Of a DNA stretch of 64,000 nucleotides, positions 53,046 to 64,000 are shown one piece after another. Source of the stretch: Diprion similis (taxonomy: Eukaryota; Arthropoda; Insecta; Hymenoptera; Diprionidae); NCBI RefSeq assembly GCF_021155765.1, contig NC_060111.1:5986481-6050480 (forward strand), in the 5' to 3' direction. Made by a program: the position numbers and the translations under genes. Every line of letters begins with the position of its first letter. The stretch's first letter is position 1. The notes under the pieces are model-generated. The model saw nothing but the letters and a program-made list of their open reading frames with translations. It ran no database searches and was not told the origin of the DNA.

Positions 53046-54240
53046 GAACCAGAGCTAACGAGCTATCAACCCTGGTCCTGATGTAGCATTTTACTCTTGT
53101 ATCGGCAGCGATCAATCGGCTTTGGTAACACAGCCGGCCGCGGAAAATCGGAAATCGATGAATTTGTGCGATGGCTGAGGGATCGACTCACGCGGGGATT
53201 CGGTCATTTTGTTAATGCTTCGTGAGAAACGCAGCTTCTTCTAATTTACATACGAAAATCGACAACTCAAACGGCAGATCGGTAATTAGGTTACTGCTGC
53301 TTTATTCGCTAACTACAGTTTTATTCGCTATTCTAATTGTATTATGATAAATGCGACTGTAATTTCAACGTAGAAACGAAAATCGGTAATTCGAAAACAG
53401 AGACCGGTTATTTTGTTGTGCATACTTACGTCATGATCGGTATATATTATCATTCATGATTGTTGTTATTTGATGAAAAACGATATTATTTCAACGGTGA
53501 AGTAAAAATGTTTAACGATGATAATCGATTGGTGATTATATCGTATTTTTTTAATATGATTTTTAAATAATATCATTCACGACTGGGATTATGTTATGAA
53601 AAATGCAACTATTTCAACCATGAATGATCGATCGGTAACCATATACGAGTATATTATACTTATTTAGTGAATATTGTCATTACCGATTTTTATTATTTTG
53701 CCAAAAACGCAATTATTTTGATCGTGAAATGCAACGCCTCGATTGCATCGGAGATCGATCGCACTTCAAAAACTTACGCATCATATATTACGATATCGCC
53801 CATTCGGTTTCCTCACATATTATGCACAGCATGTTAACGTGAATAATTACCATCCTTGCTTAATTATCCCAGCAAAAAACTGCGTCACATGCACGCGAGC
53901 TGGATCATGCAACAGCACCGATCACACGCTCGGCAGACATCGAGTCTCGTATCTCGTATTTACACATTCGACAAATTCGTGACGCTCATTTTGTCCGAAA
54001 GGAAAAAAAGTTGCGTAGTTTTTTTTCTTCGTTTTGGTATTCGTTCCCACACACGGAGACCAGTTAACGAGTTGATTTATGGTGTTTCCTTCTTTTCTCC
54101 TCCTCGCACAGCGTTATATTGATTAGACTAAAACAACTATTCGAATAAAAACTCAATTATGTATATCTAAGGCCGATTAGATATAACGCAGTACGTATGC
54201 GGATCTATTAACCGTTAAATGGGAAGAAAGGGGACCCATT
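53046..54240. other. Non-coding, no gene seen
   Basis: AT-rich sequence with short ORFs lacking known features. No repeat structure beyond simple AT tracts. Confidence 0.35.
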
Positions 54241-54298
54241 GATGAAGAAAATGAAAAAAGAATCTTTACGGTGAAGTCATTCTACTGTTTGTAACAAG

Positions 54299-54401
54299 CT
54301 TCTCCAACATCGCTCGGCACCATGGATATGGAATGGAAATCTTATACAGGCAGATGATCACCGAGGGCGCGGCTCAAACCCAACTCGAATATCCTCGTGT
54401 C
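54299..54401 (+). other. Candidate exon of unknown gene
   Basis: Bounded by tttgtaacaag and a strong donor (ATCG|gtaagatc). In one frame it reads HHGYGMEILYRQMITEG and then AAQTQLEYPRVIG, which looks protein-like, and the frame stays open upstream for about 20 codons. No family is recognised. Could be chance. Confidence 0.25.
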
Positions 54402-55608
54402 ATCGGTAAGATCTTCGGGTCATCTCAAAATTGCGCATCCATATAAACGATGACACGTGTAAATAATTGATCAGTCTAAATAAATAATTGGCAGTCAGGA
54501 TAGGAATTTCAACCAGCCGAAAGATTGGGGAGAAGGGTCAACGATCCGGTCGTTTCACGTGTAGAATTTTTATCGAAAAAGAACGATGAAAATATGTAGC
54601 GTCTCATAATCGCCTCATTTAGGTAGATTCGGCGATGACAAGATGATGCACCGCACCATGGATGATGAAACATGTTTGGAAAAGCAACGAACAGGATTTA
54701 GGAAATGTATCGGAGGACCACAGTCGAGTTTCTTGATCGTCAGTTCGTAGCTTCTACATCGGAAATTAGAAGAACGTACGGTATCCGTTGACTCCGATAT
54801 AAAAAGTGCATTGAACCGGAGTCAAGGCTTTGAGTAAGATAATCGCTTCATTTGTATAAGAATTCGATTGGCATGAGAAAATAGCTGAGATGACGGGGGT
54901 AAGAAGCGTGGGACGCCGATGGATGAAGCGAGCCCGGTTTCACACGTTCAAGATAAAACTGATCTCTAAGTGATAACAGTAGAAATGCCGTTAATCGTGT
55001 CAGCCGGTTGGCGTTCGCGTTGACGAAGGGACGTGGAAAGGTGGCTTGTTGGACATTACGGTAATCCGTTGCGCCGGAGAACAAGTAAAGCTGCATCGCC
55101 AGCACTGCGCTGCAGTAGAGTAAAAGGGTGCAGCAGCAACGACGACGCAGGGAAGCTTCGGAACGTTGGCCGTGACGTAACGGAGCGCAGTAAATATTTG
55201 ATCCTCTTGCTGCAGAGGTGCGTCTGGCTCTCGAGCTAATGGGTGGAGCGCATTATCCGAAAGCCGAGGAAGAGGTCGAGGCGGTCCCTGGTGTCCCCTT
55301 CCCCATTCTTAACTGTAAAGTGTAGAGTGGCTCTAGTCTTCCAGTCCTTCGAGTCTCTCCTGCAATACAGCTTTGTCGGTTCCTCAGCGCCCTTCATAGA
55401 CCTCGTAGACGTCTTCGAAGAACCGGAGGGAGACAATCGGTCAGCTTGCATGTGTTCTCCAAGCCAGCACACTCGAGGCACGTATCATCCCTCGTCGATA
55501 TTATTATGTTCTCGAAGTTTCTCGCACAGGTGTATTTACACGTGCGGGAAAGAAGAATGACGCTGGCGGTGTAATCGTTACAGACAGCTGTGTGTTGTAC
55601 CCCTAGCC

Positions 55609-55643
<35 letters not shown>

Positions 55644-58243
55644 CGAACACTCTGTGCAGCTGTACCTCTACGGTTTTGTTGAGTAACGGTTTTGTGTGCG
55701 GGGAAAAAAATAGAGGACAAGAGTTGAGGTGGTGAAATAAGAGATAAAAGATAAGAACAATCGAATGATTTTGCAAAGCTACCAATCGCGCCATCGACGT
55801 TGTTGCGTCACCTGCAGCGTACTTGGCATTATTACTTCGCTCGCGTCGAGAGACGGTGAAAAATGACAAAGAACCGTTTATCGGATAGCTACACAACACG
55901 ACTGCTACGCGATGCATAATAAATTGGTAGCCGACCGGCTTCGTAGTATACCTACGTCGCTGTAGGTATTAAGGCGCATACGACAACCTAACCTCCTCAT
56001 CTTACCAATGAACCTGGAATTAACTCGGGATTATCCCTCCTGAATAATTCTATTCCTGGGAATGACGCATCTTGTATCAAATCTACATATCACGCAGCAT
56101 TGGCCGGTCTAACGATCTTCGACTTCGAGTCATTCGCATTGCAATCGTCATCGCCATTACGGGACACATCCATAAGTATAGATGGACTAGGCGGGTCCGG
56201 GGCGACCAGAATTTTTTTAAAGTCCTACCGCGCATGCGCGACGGCGGGAAATATGAAATCAGCGCAGACATAATGCGCGGTAGATCGATTTGGGGACTTG
56301 AAAAAATTCTGGTCGCCCCGAAAATGTATCTATTTCCATACTTCGAAGCCTGTAAGTCTGCTTTGAATTTCTACTCGTTATCGCCCATCATGCGATTGCA
56401 ACTTTGTTCTTTCGACACAATCAGCAAAGAAATTCCGCCGCAGCAATGGCGGACAGCAGAGTAATTCCCGCCACGTTCCAAAAGGATCTGAATTAAGCTA
56501 GGTTACCACGTTCTCATAGTTGCAATACCAGTGTAACAGGTATAAGTGTACCGAGTAAAATTTGAATACCTAAATAGGCCGCGTATAGATAGACTTGTTA
56601 TACCCAGTTGCCTAGTTTGTTTATTTCCCGGGTAGCTATAGTCCTATTGACGCGTTCCGACAATTGCAGTTATGTATTGAGAACCGGTATTCGATACGTC
56701 ATCTGCACGCGATGCCCTCGCGAGCATGGTACCCTCGGCCAGTATAACCTCTTCTCGACGTGGGCCGTGGATCCGTGTGTGATGAATGCGTTTTTGCACT
56801 CTACAGTTCGACCCGGTCCGAGACGAGGTTCGACATGAGTTTGGCCAGACCTCTCTCTGAAGAATACGGGTTCCTCGGCTATCTGGTAGGTCGTGGGTTT
56901 CGCCACCCCCTGAACGCATCGTCGAGAATCGGAGGACCGCTTCGTCTCGTCAATGGAATGTCGTAAGATCTGCCCCACTCCCAATTCCCGGTTCTCCGCT
57001 ATACCTGTACCATGCGATTCGTAACGCTACTTGATCCTCAACCTACACAACATCCGAATATATCGATACTCGCTTGAAGGACTTCATTCGACGTCCCAAT
57101 TTTCAATGTTATATGTCAATTCCACTACGCTGTGACACTGTGTTTAGGTGCGTTTTCAGGGTTTTACTATTCTAGATAAACGTGTTCTCAACTTTTCATA
57201 ATTATTCTTATATTCCAAGAACTCACGACTCTTCGTCGGACTTCATATATGTTAGGCAGTTAATTAGTCTTCGGATGTCGATGACTATTAAACAGATTCT
57301 AAAAGAAAACGTCGATAACGTAACCATCATCGATTGCTGGCGATAAAGTAACGGTTATTTATTTGTAGTCTAAAAGGGTTCCACAGATTCTTGAAATGAC
57401 CACCATATTCCATACTCCATACTCCATACTCCACCAGACACCATGCGACTCTACTGATCCATTCCACCTATCGCCGTGATTCAACCGGTAATGCCGAGTT
57501 TTACTGAACGTGTTCCGAGTGGTCGGATGTCGCCGAAGCGAACCAGCAGACGAAGGTATTCGAGAAAATCGGGGTCTCCCGAATTCCAGGAATGCCTAAC
57601 TCGAGTGTCGAGGCTTGTTGATGGCGATAAATTTCGGCTGAGTTCACACGGGGAAAATAGTGGAACTCTCCCAAGCCTGAGGTCTTAACGATACAGCATC
57701 GTACCAAGTGTTATATATGACCCGGACGGTGAATTAGTGTTTTATGTTAATTCCGTTCATAAAATAGAAGGAAGGGCGTTCCAGGGCGCGGGGAAGAGGA
57801 GGAAGAAAATCGGTTAATCCTACGCTTTGCGCAATGCGTCTTGTATACCTTGTAACGGACGAATGCGAACGAGGACTGACATTCCGGGACTTTGAAATGT
57901 AAAAGCACGGCGTTGAACCGAGTGCAACGTGAGCGGAATCGCCTAAAGGTTCCGGATCGACGAGGTGATCCTCTTCACCAGGCGAGACTCCCCATTGAGC
58001 AAACCCATCCCGACGACCCAAGCTGATGACTTCGGAACTCGCGCATGCGAACCCACGAGCCACGCAGCGATGTAACTCATTCCTTTCTTTCGAATTCGCA
58101 ACGCGATATCGATGCAGATCGTGCATTGCAATATAAATCGAGGCTCTGTTCCGCTTATCCAGCTCCACTGCACTCGCCTTTAGACCCTTTGAGTCTCATG
58201 CATTATTGTGCCAAGTCAATTGTTAGAACAAGACGGTATTCCG
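54402..58243. other. Moderately GC-rich stretch without a recognised gene
   Basis: Open frames of 60-145 codons occur on both strands and overlap each other (for example 55243-55560 plus, 56644-56919 minus and 57734-58168 minus). None shows a known motif, signal peptide or bordering splice sites good enough to call. A (GAT)n microsatellite lies at 55609-55640 and an ATACTCC short tandem at 57410-57432. Confidence 0.4.
56198..56320. mobile_element. Short MITE, about 123 bp
   Basis: Terminal inverted repeats of about 27 bp: CGGGGCGACCAGAATTTTTT on the left, and the same on the reverse strand at the right end. The loop contains an NRF1-type GCGCATGCGC at 56230-56239. No coding capacity. Confidence 0.75.
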
Positions 58244-58410
58244 TGGTTTTTGGGATCGCTGATTACGAATATGATATCACATTTCAAAATTCAAAGTGCC
58301 GGATCCAATATGGCGGTCGAAAATTTTGAATTTAATCAAATCGGGTTTCCGGGGTCTGAATTTTCAAAATCTGATTTCACATTTGTAATCAGCAACCCCA
58401 AAAATCGCTG
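58244..58410. mobile_element. Dispersed inverted-repeat element, copy C
   Basis: Left arm TTTTTGGGATCGCTGATTACG pairs with the right arm (reverse complement TTTTTGGGGTTGCTGATTACA). The interior has GCCGGATCCAATATGGCGG and a CAAAATCTGATTTCA segment. About 167 bp. Same family as copies A and B. Confidence 0.7.
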
Positions 58411-59327
58411 GACAAATGTTTTTTGATCCGTCTTGAATATTCAAAATTTGACTTAAAGGGGTAACTTTCCCCACGAAATTTATTATTCCCTCGATTTTCA
58501 CGATTTCTTTTCAATCAATTCGTTTCTAACAATAACGATTTACATTATATCGCAATAATTACTCTCGAGTATTGAAAACTTATTAGTATACTATATCAGA
58601 AATAGTAAAAAATCGCAAAGAAATACTTTGAAAAGTTCTTTAAATATACAAAAAATCGATATAAAACATGTGGTAAGAATACTCAACAATATGACTCATA
58701 GGATTAAAAGCTTGCAATTGGTAGAAATTTTTACAATCACGATTGTTGTTGTTGTTGCTGTTGCTCTTGATTGTAAAATAAGATACTTGCGTTATGCTTA
58801 GCTGGATCAATTAGTCAGTCAATCTCGAAAGTCGGGGAATTATTTTGAAGGTTTCTTTTTTTTCATAGCGTCTTAAAATACCGGTAAAAAGCTATTAGTG
58901 ACACTGAGAACATTTGATATTTGATACCGTTCATAATCGTCTATAAATTATCTCAAAAAACTGTAATACCTATACATTGTACACAATTACACATATAATG
59001 GATTGTGCAGTTATAAATTCTGACCAAAACTTGTTTCCGACCATTAATTTTTTAGCTATTTAAATGCTTAGATATTTATTTCCGAATCTTTGATCTCCTA
59101 ATCGTCGAAACGTTTTTTTATCCGAAATCTCGCGCTCTTCTGCGGTTTTCCGCTATCCCATGTCTCTCCTTTCACACTCTCGTCATGTGGTGAATATATT
59201 TTTTTCATTTTTTTGTTCTTTTTTTTTCCTACAGCCACTTTGATCGTTCAATCCTCGAATCTACACACCAATCACGATCCTTGTTGTTCGTAGAACCTCG
59301 ACTGGTTCCGATTATTTCTATATACAT
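58411..59327. other. Non-coding, no gene seen
   Basis: AT-rich sequence with a short (GTT)n tract near 58742-58766. No supported ORF. Confidence 0.4.
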
Positions 59328-59812
59328 TAGGGTGGCGCAAAAAAACCGACTATTTTTTTTTTTTTTTCTTTGCGTCTCGTGTGACAAAATGTTAGTTTTT
59401 GATGTTTTGAGAGCCCACTCCAAAGGACAGCTCAAAAAAAAACTTTTAAGAGGTCGCTCGACATTTTTTAAAACGTCATTAATCGTCAAAAATCGATTTT
59501 TTTTTTTCGTTACTGTATAATTTTATAGACAAAAAAAAAAAAAAAAAGTTTCCGAAGGTTTCATTTTTTTTCTCTAATTTAGTAAGAAAGAATCGATAAC
59601 AATACACCACGACATGAATTGAAAATCAAACAAAATACTGAAAATACAATTTTTTGACGATTTTTGACATTTAAAAAAATTTTTTCGACCTGTCCTTTGG
59701 AGTAGGCTCTTAAAACATGAAAAACTAACATTTCGTCACACGAGACTCAAGTAAAAGAGAAGAAAAAAAAAAAAAAAAAAAAAAAAATATTCGGTTTTTT
59801 TGCGCCACTCTA
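59328..59812. mobile_element. Fold-back MITE, about 485 bp, TA target duplication
   Basis: The ends read TAGGGTGGCGCAAAAAAAC and, on the reverse strand, TAGAGTGGCGCAAAAAAAC, with TA at both outer edges. The arms continue to pair inward through the CACTCCAAAGGACAG / CTACTCCAAAGGACAG segments and TCGTGTGAC blocks. No transposase ORF. TA duplications suggest a Tc1/mariner-like source. Confidence 0.8.
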
Positions 59813-61837
59813 ATATACATACTGCGTTAACTTTTACCCGACGAGCTGCACGTTTACGTTTTTCCGTCATCCGCGGCAGCCGTGATGCAACTGTAAGTGT
59901 ATTTACCCGTTCATACATCGATGCTTACGTACACACGAACAGCTCGCCTGTGTAATACCGCGTGTATCTCTCTATGTATGTACAAAATAGTTTCCGCGAC
60001 CGCGTTGCCGAGCTAAAAGCCTACTAACGGATAACGGATAACGCAGAGAAGCGCGTGTGCAGGAGGAACGTGTCTGGAATCGTCTGAAATATACTGGCCG
60101 ACTAACGAGTTGGTTCCGAACGAGCGAAGAAATCTTTGCACGATCCACGCGGCCCCGAGTTCGGTATACGCAACTCTTTCGCGATTATAACCTATCCTAG
60201 GCTATCCACTCGACACCAGTCGCAAAAGTTCTCCTTAAGAAAACGCCGGTGCGGTACTACCGTCGCCTATGAGTATAAAAATTCGCGATTACACACCGTA
60301 ATTAAGCTGTGCTTTCGTATATTCGTTGCACTCAGGAACGCCCGGGTTAAACACAGTGAATAGTTTTTGCCTCCTTGGTTCGTTTTTTTGGGATTATAAA
60401 ATTCTTGTTCCTTGGCCTCTCAAAATTTTTCTTTTCATTATTTACACGTACGTCGAGGAATCATTAATTCTTATTCCCACAGTGATCGTGTAGGAAAGGT
60501 TTATTAACGAATCTTACTCACCACTACTACACTGCACGGCTATAAATAATTCACTCCGAATTATCGAAGTTTACTGAAAAACGGTACGAGTGATACTTAC
60601 TGTCTTATTATTTATCAATTACATTTTACTCGGTAATTTTAAGGCCTCTTTCATCGGTCTACCATCATCTCATTGAGTGTATAATATCGATATATAGGTA
60701 CGCGCAGATCGTAAAGTCATGCGATTTTGAAAAACTACTTTAAACAAGAGAAACAAGTTAAACGTTTTAGGAATACCGAAAAATTTTCACGGATTTTAAC
60801 TGTTTATCTTCCATCTTCTTTAAACGAACGTAATTTCACGTTCTCAAATGTATATATATATATATGTATCACACGGTTTAAGATCCTCGATATTTCAACG
60901 TTGGCAAGAATGATCAAAGCACTAAATCATAGGTGTATGGGTTACATGCATATATATACTATGCGGGTATATAATAACGTCAAGAGACATGCCTGCTATA
61001 CATAATTAAGAGAAACACACCGGCTTTCGGTAATATTTCCGTCTACAGTTAACGCGATTATATCTAAGGACGGGTGTTAATTAACCACATGTATGTATAA
61101 ATACCTATATGTCTTAACGCGAGATAGCTTAGATGTTGAATGATTATTTTTTTTTCTCCTCCTATCCTCTCGACATTCGTCGGTTTTGCTTTTTCTTTTC
61201 AAGTGATATGCGACAGAAGATTTTTATACACCGAATTATACGCAGATACGATATTAAACCTGTGATATACATATATATTCGCAGTTATTACCTCTTTTTA
61301 ATTTATTTACACATCAAGCTAGCGGACTAATACTCGCCCACCATATTTATTTTATAATATACCTACGCAACAAGAAATTAAGAAATTAGGTAAAAATGAA
61401 CGGTATGCATATGCATATGCATATGTCATTCCTAACGGATAATCAAGTAAAAGAGGCTACCACATATAACTCGATAAAATTTTTTTCATAATCATACGTA
61501 TAACGAGAAAGAGACGAGGAGATTATCATTATCACTTGATACTTGCAGTGAAAGTGTGTATATTACACGATCCCTGCATCTAGGCCTGTGTAATATTACA
61601 TATACATATTTATATATATATGTCGTAAACTGGATATTTACACCTATAACATACCGGTTGTAAGAGTGATAAAATCTCTGTATCTATATCGATGATATTT
61701 ATTATGGATCTCTATTCCTGAATACACACTGCATATTATCGAAAGCTCGGTCGTCGTGTGTATAAAACGAGCCAATGAATCCCGAATCTTACGAACGTGA
61801 TCTGAGTTGTGATCGTTATTTTTTTTTCTCATTACAG
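59813..61837. other. Non-coding, no gene seen
   Basis: AT-rich with several short (TA)n tracts. A palindromic ATGCATATGCATATGCATAT tract lies at 61404-61425. No supported ORF. Confidence 0.4.
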
Positions 61838-61910
61838 GAAAACTTGTCGTGGGGCTGGGATCTCCAGGATGCCAGGGTTGTTAAAGTTGCTAAGCTTGCT
61901 GATCTATACA
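61838..61910 (+). CDS. First coding exon of a secreted or membrane protein (partial, continues right)
   Basis: An acceptor with a long T tract (tttttttctcattacag) precedes 31 bases of 5' UTR. An ATG in good context (CCAGGATGCC, purine at -3) at 61869 follows, encoding MPGLLKLLSLLIYT, and a perfect donor (ACA|gtgagt) comes at 61911. The peptide has one basic residue then a Leu/Ile-rich core, which is typical of a signal peptide. No second exon is visible before the right edge. The upstream acceptor means an untranslated first exon lies further left. The identity of the gene cannot be read from 14 residues. Confidence 0.5.
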
Positions 61911-62259
61911 GTGAGTCATTAATTACTTTATAAATCTGATATACAAATTTCTGCGTAACGAGTTACTCACAGTTTTTCATTTCCATCTTTCGATGCGATT
62001 GCAAGAACAGTAAAAAAGAAATAAATAAATAAATAAAAGAAAAGGAAAAAAAAAGGTGAAAACGGCAACGTTTCAAAATTTTCAAATTCAAATTCGCACC
62101 GATGGTAAAATTTTAACAAGTTTTTCATAACATTCATATGTCTACTAAAAAACGTAATCGATTGTTAACAGAAGATATATTGTAGATGAAAATATTACAG
62201 AAGATTTTCAGTTCCGTCAATTTCTGGCACACCCGATACTGTATAACATACCTATACAT
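61911..62259. other. Intronic or intergenic, no gene seen
   Basis: AT-rich sequence following the candidate exon; presumably its downstream intron. Confidence 0.35.
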
Positions 62260-62918
62260 TAGGGTGGTCCTTATTTAGGGTATTGACGAATTTCTGCCGC
62301 CCCATTCCCCAAATCAACTTCAAATAATTAAAAAACAATTACCTAATTTTTTCAGATTCTTATCTCAACTCTAAGACAGTCCGCTTTGTGATCGAAGTTT
62401 CTTATGGAAATAACATTCGAAAAACTTTTATTCTCAGTATATATTTTATTGTAAAAGTAATGATGTTGAAAAGAAATTTGTAACTATGAGGTTTTAGTCG
62501 GCATTAGTGTTACTATCTGTGAAAAAAATTCACATAATCATACCACGAAATCTCAACGAATTGCATACCCTCGAAATCTGACTTTTTTTTTAGCATTTGG
62601 AGGAAGTGCAATTCGTCTAGATTTGCTGGTATCGTTATGTAAATTTTTTTACAGATAGTAGCATTAATGCCAACTAAAACCTCGCAGTTACAGATTTTTT
62701 TCAATATTATTACTCTTGCAACAAAATATATACCGAGGAAACAAGTTTTTTCCATGTTATTCCCATAAGAAACTTCGATCACAATATGTAAGCGGAATAT
62801 CCCAGAGTTGAGGTAGAAATCTGAAAAAAAATTAGACAATTCTTTTCGAATTATTTGAAGTTGATTTGGGGAATGGGGTGGTAAAAATTCGTCAACACCC
62901 TAAATAAGGACCACCCTA
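62260..62918. mobile_element. Near-full-length palindromic fold-back MITE, about 659 bp, TA target duplication
   Basis: The ends are TAGGGTGGTCCTTATTTAGG and the same sequence on the reverse strand at the right end. The arms pair almost to the centre: AATCAACTTCAAATAATT, AAGAAACTTCGATCACA, GAGGTTTTAGTYGGCATTA and CGAATTGCA segments appear in both. No coding capacity beyond antisense chance ORFs. TA flanks and long arms fit a Tc1/mariner-related hairpin MITE. Confidence 0.85.
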
Positions 62919-64000
62919 CTACACATACCTACATATACCATGAAACAGGTAAAAACAGACAGATTATGCGGCAAATTACGCGCATATTCAGCTCGCAAGG
63001 ATCGAAGAGACGGAAGGCAAGAGAGATTGAATAAGTTTATTGAGAAAAGCAGCTGAATAGAAAGCGTCCTTTTTACCGCGCGTAATAGACGTAACTGCAA
63101 ACTACGCGTCCTACGCGAACGTACAACGGATTTATTTAAACGAGCTTTGAGGAAATGCATCAGGCATCAATCTACACGCTGTGAGTTTATGTCGGGCTGT
63201 AGTCTCCGTGTTTCTTGCACGATTATACGAGTCTTTTTGTCAAATTATCTGCAAGAGGACTGAATGCCGTACGTGTTCTAAAATTCTAAAATCCTAGAAT
63301 CCTAGAATCCTAGATATTCTAAGGTGCACAAATTCCGTTCGTATTATTTATATAATATACAGTGAGTTGAAAAAACGATTATGAAATTTGATGTAAATTA
63401 TTTTATCGCTTCTGAATTTAATTGTTAAACTATCATTCTGCGGTTGTATATAATGAATTTATTATCCAAATCCTTTACCTCAAATATGAATATATAAAAC
63501 TTCGATTACATTTCAAACGTATTTAAATATACTCAAAATATAATTTATAATATTTTCAATTTCACAGATAATACGATCATTTATACAATTTCATACAGCC
63601 AATTCAATTGTCCGATTTTCACTCAATCTATCTAATCAGGCGTTAATTCTTACACTACATATGTGTACCTACATATATTCGATTCATTGAATTCCGCGGT
63701 GCATGTGCATGAAAAAAGTAACGAAGGGAAAAAAAAATTGCAACTTTATTTATTTCAACCTTTATTTCAATTCTTCATTACTCCTTATTGCCACTTATTC
63801 TTGTTCGTTTCATTCTTCGTGGATTCTTTTCGACTTCGGGGTGGTTTTTTTTTTTTTTTTCTTCTTCTTCTTCTTCTTCTCACTCACTCCCTCTCCATCT
63901 TTTCTATTTTTCACCCTTCGCGAAGGGATATATAATTATGGTAATCACGCTGCGTAATTTCGAGGCCTCGCGACATACGCGCATTCCATGGCGAAAGAAT
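62919..64000. other. Right-end non-coding sequence
   Basis: AT-rich. A short CCTAGAAT tandem lies at 63290-63315 and a CTT trinucleotide tract at 63860-63879. No supported coding exon up to the window edge. Confidence 0.4.

Noticed and set aside
55243-55560. Plus-strand ORF of 105 codons with an antisense ORF of similar length
   Set aside because: Both strands are open and neither shows a motif; overlaps a microsatellite-rich neighbourhood.
57734-58168. Minus-strand ORF of 144 codons
   Set aside because: No recognisable domain, no supportive splice or promoter signals, and it lies in a GC-richer stretch with other chance ORFs.
62513-62839. Minus-strand ORF of 108 codons
   Set aside because: It lies wholly inside the palindromic fold-back element and reads through its arms; no transposase similarity.

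Overview
The window reads as nuclear DNA of a holometabolous insect, most likely a hymenopteran: it is AT-rich, has many 54-170 bp GT-AG introns, insect-type gene content, abundant microsatellites, and fold-back (MITE-like) repeats. The species cannot be fixed from the sequence alone; the hymenopteran call is an inference.

Positions 1 to about 27.8 kb are gene-dense. In order there are: a LysM-domain protein (LYSMD1/2 type, minus, running off the left edge); the TFIIA gamma subunit (plus, head-to-head with it); ALG2 mannosyltransferase (minus); a mitochondrial-type alanyl-tRNA synthetase with 12 coding exons (plus); PTPMT1 phosphatidylglycerophosphatase (minus); MTG1, a circularly permuted mitoribosome GTPase (minus); sedoheptulokinase SHPK (plus); the Polycomb WD40 protein Esc/EED (minus, intronless CDS); a four-exon CENP-M (minus, immediately upstream of esc); and a secreted C-type lectin-like protein (minus) with a TATA box and an NF-kB-like site. 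Exon models were built by hand; all close in frame. The genes are mostly housekeeping. Three consecutive ones (AARS2, PTPMT1, MTG1) serve mitochondria, esc belongs to PRC2, and CENP-M belongs to the constitutive centromere-associated network.

The most interesting locus is CENP-M/esc. CENP-M was assembled from four small exons. Thirteen bases after its stop codon there is a strong splice donor, matched by an acceptor just upstream of the esc start, and no AATAAA or ATTAAA lies in the 167 bp between. This suggests a shared (dicistronic) or overlapping transcription unit.

Positions about 28 to 64 kb hold no recognisable protein domain. They contain microsatellites, at least eight fold-back or terminal-inverted-repeat elements plus a dispersed repeat family with three copies, a few CpG-rich blocks with NRF1-type palindromes and TATA boxes, several candidate non-coding or 5' UTR exons, and near the right end a convincing small exon (61838-61910) that encodes the first 14 residues of a signal peptide. 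This half is probably the upstream region and/or long 5' introns of a secreted or membrane protein gene whose body lies beyond the right edge.
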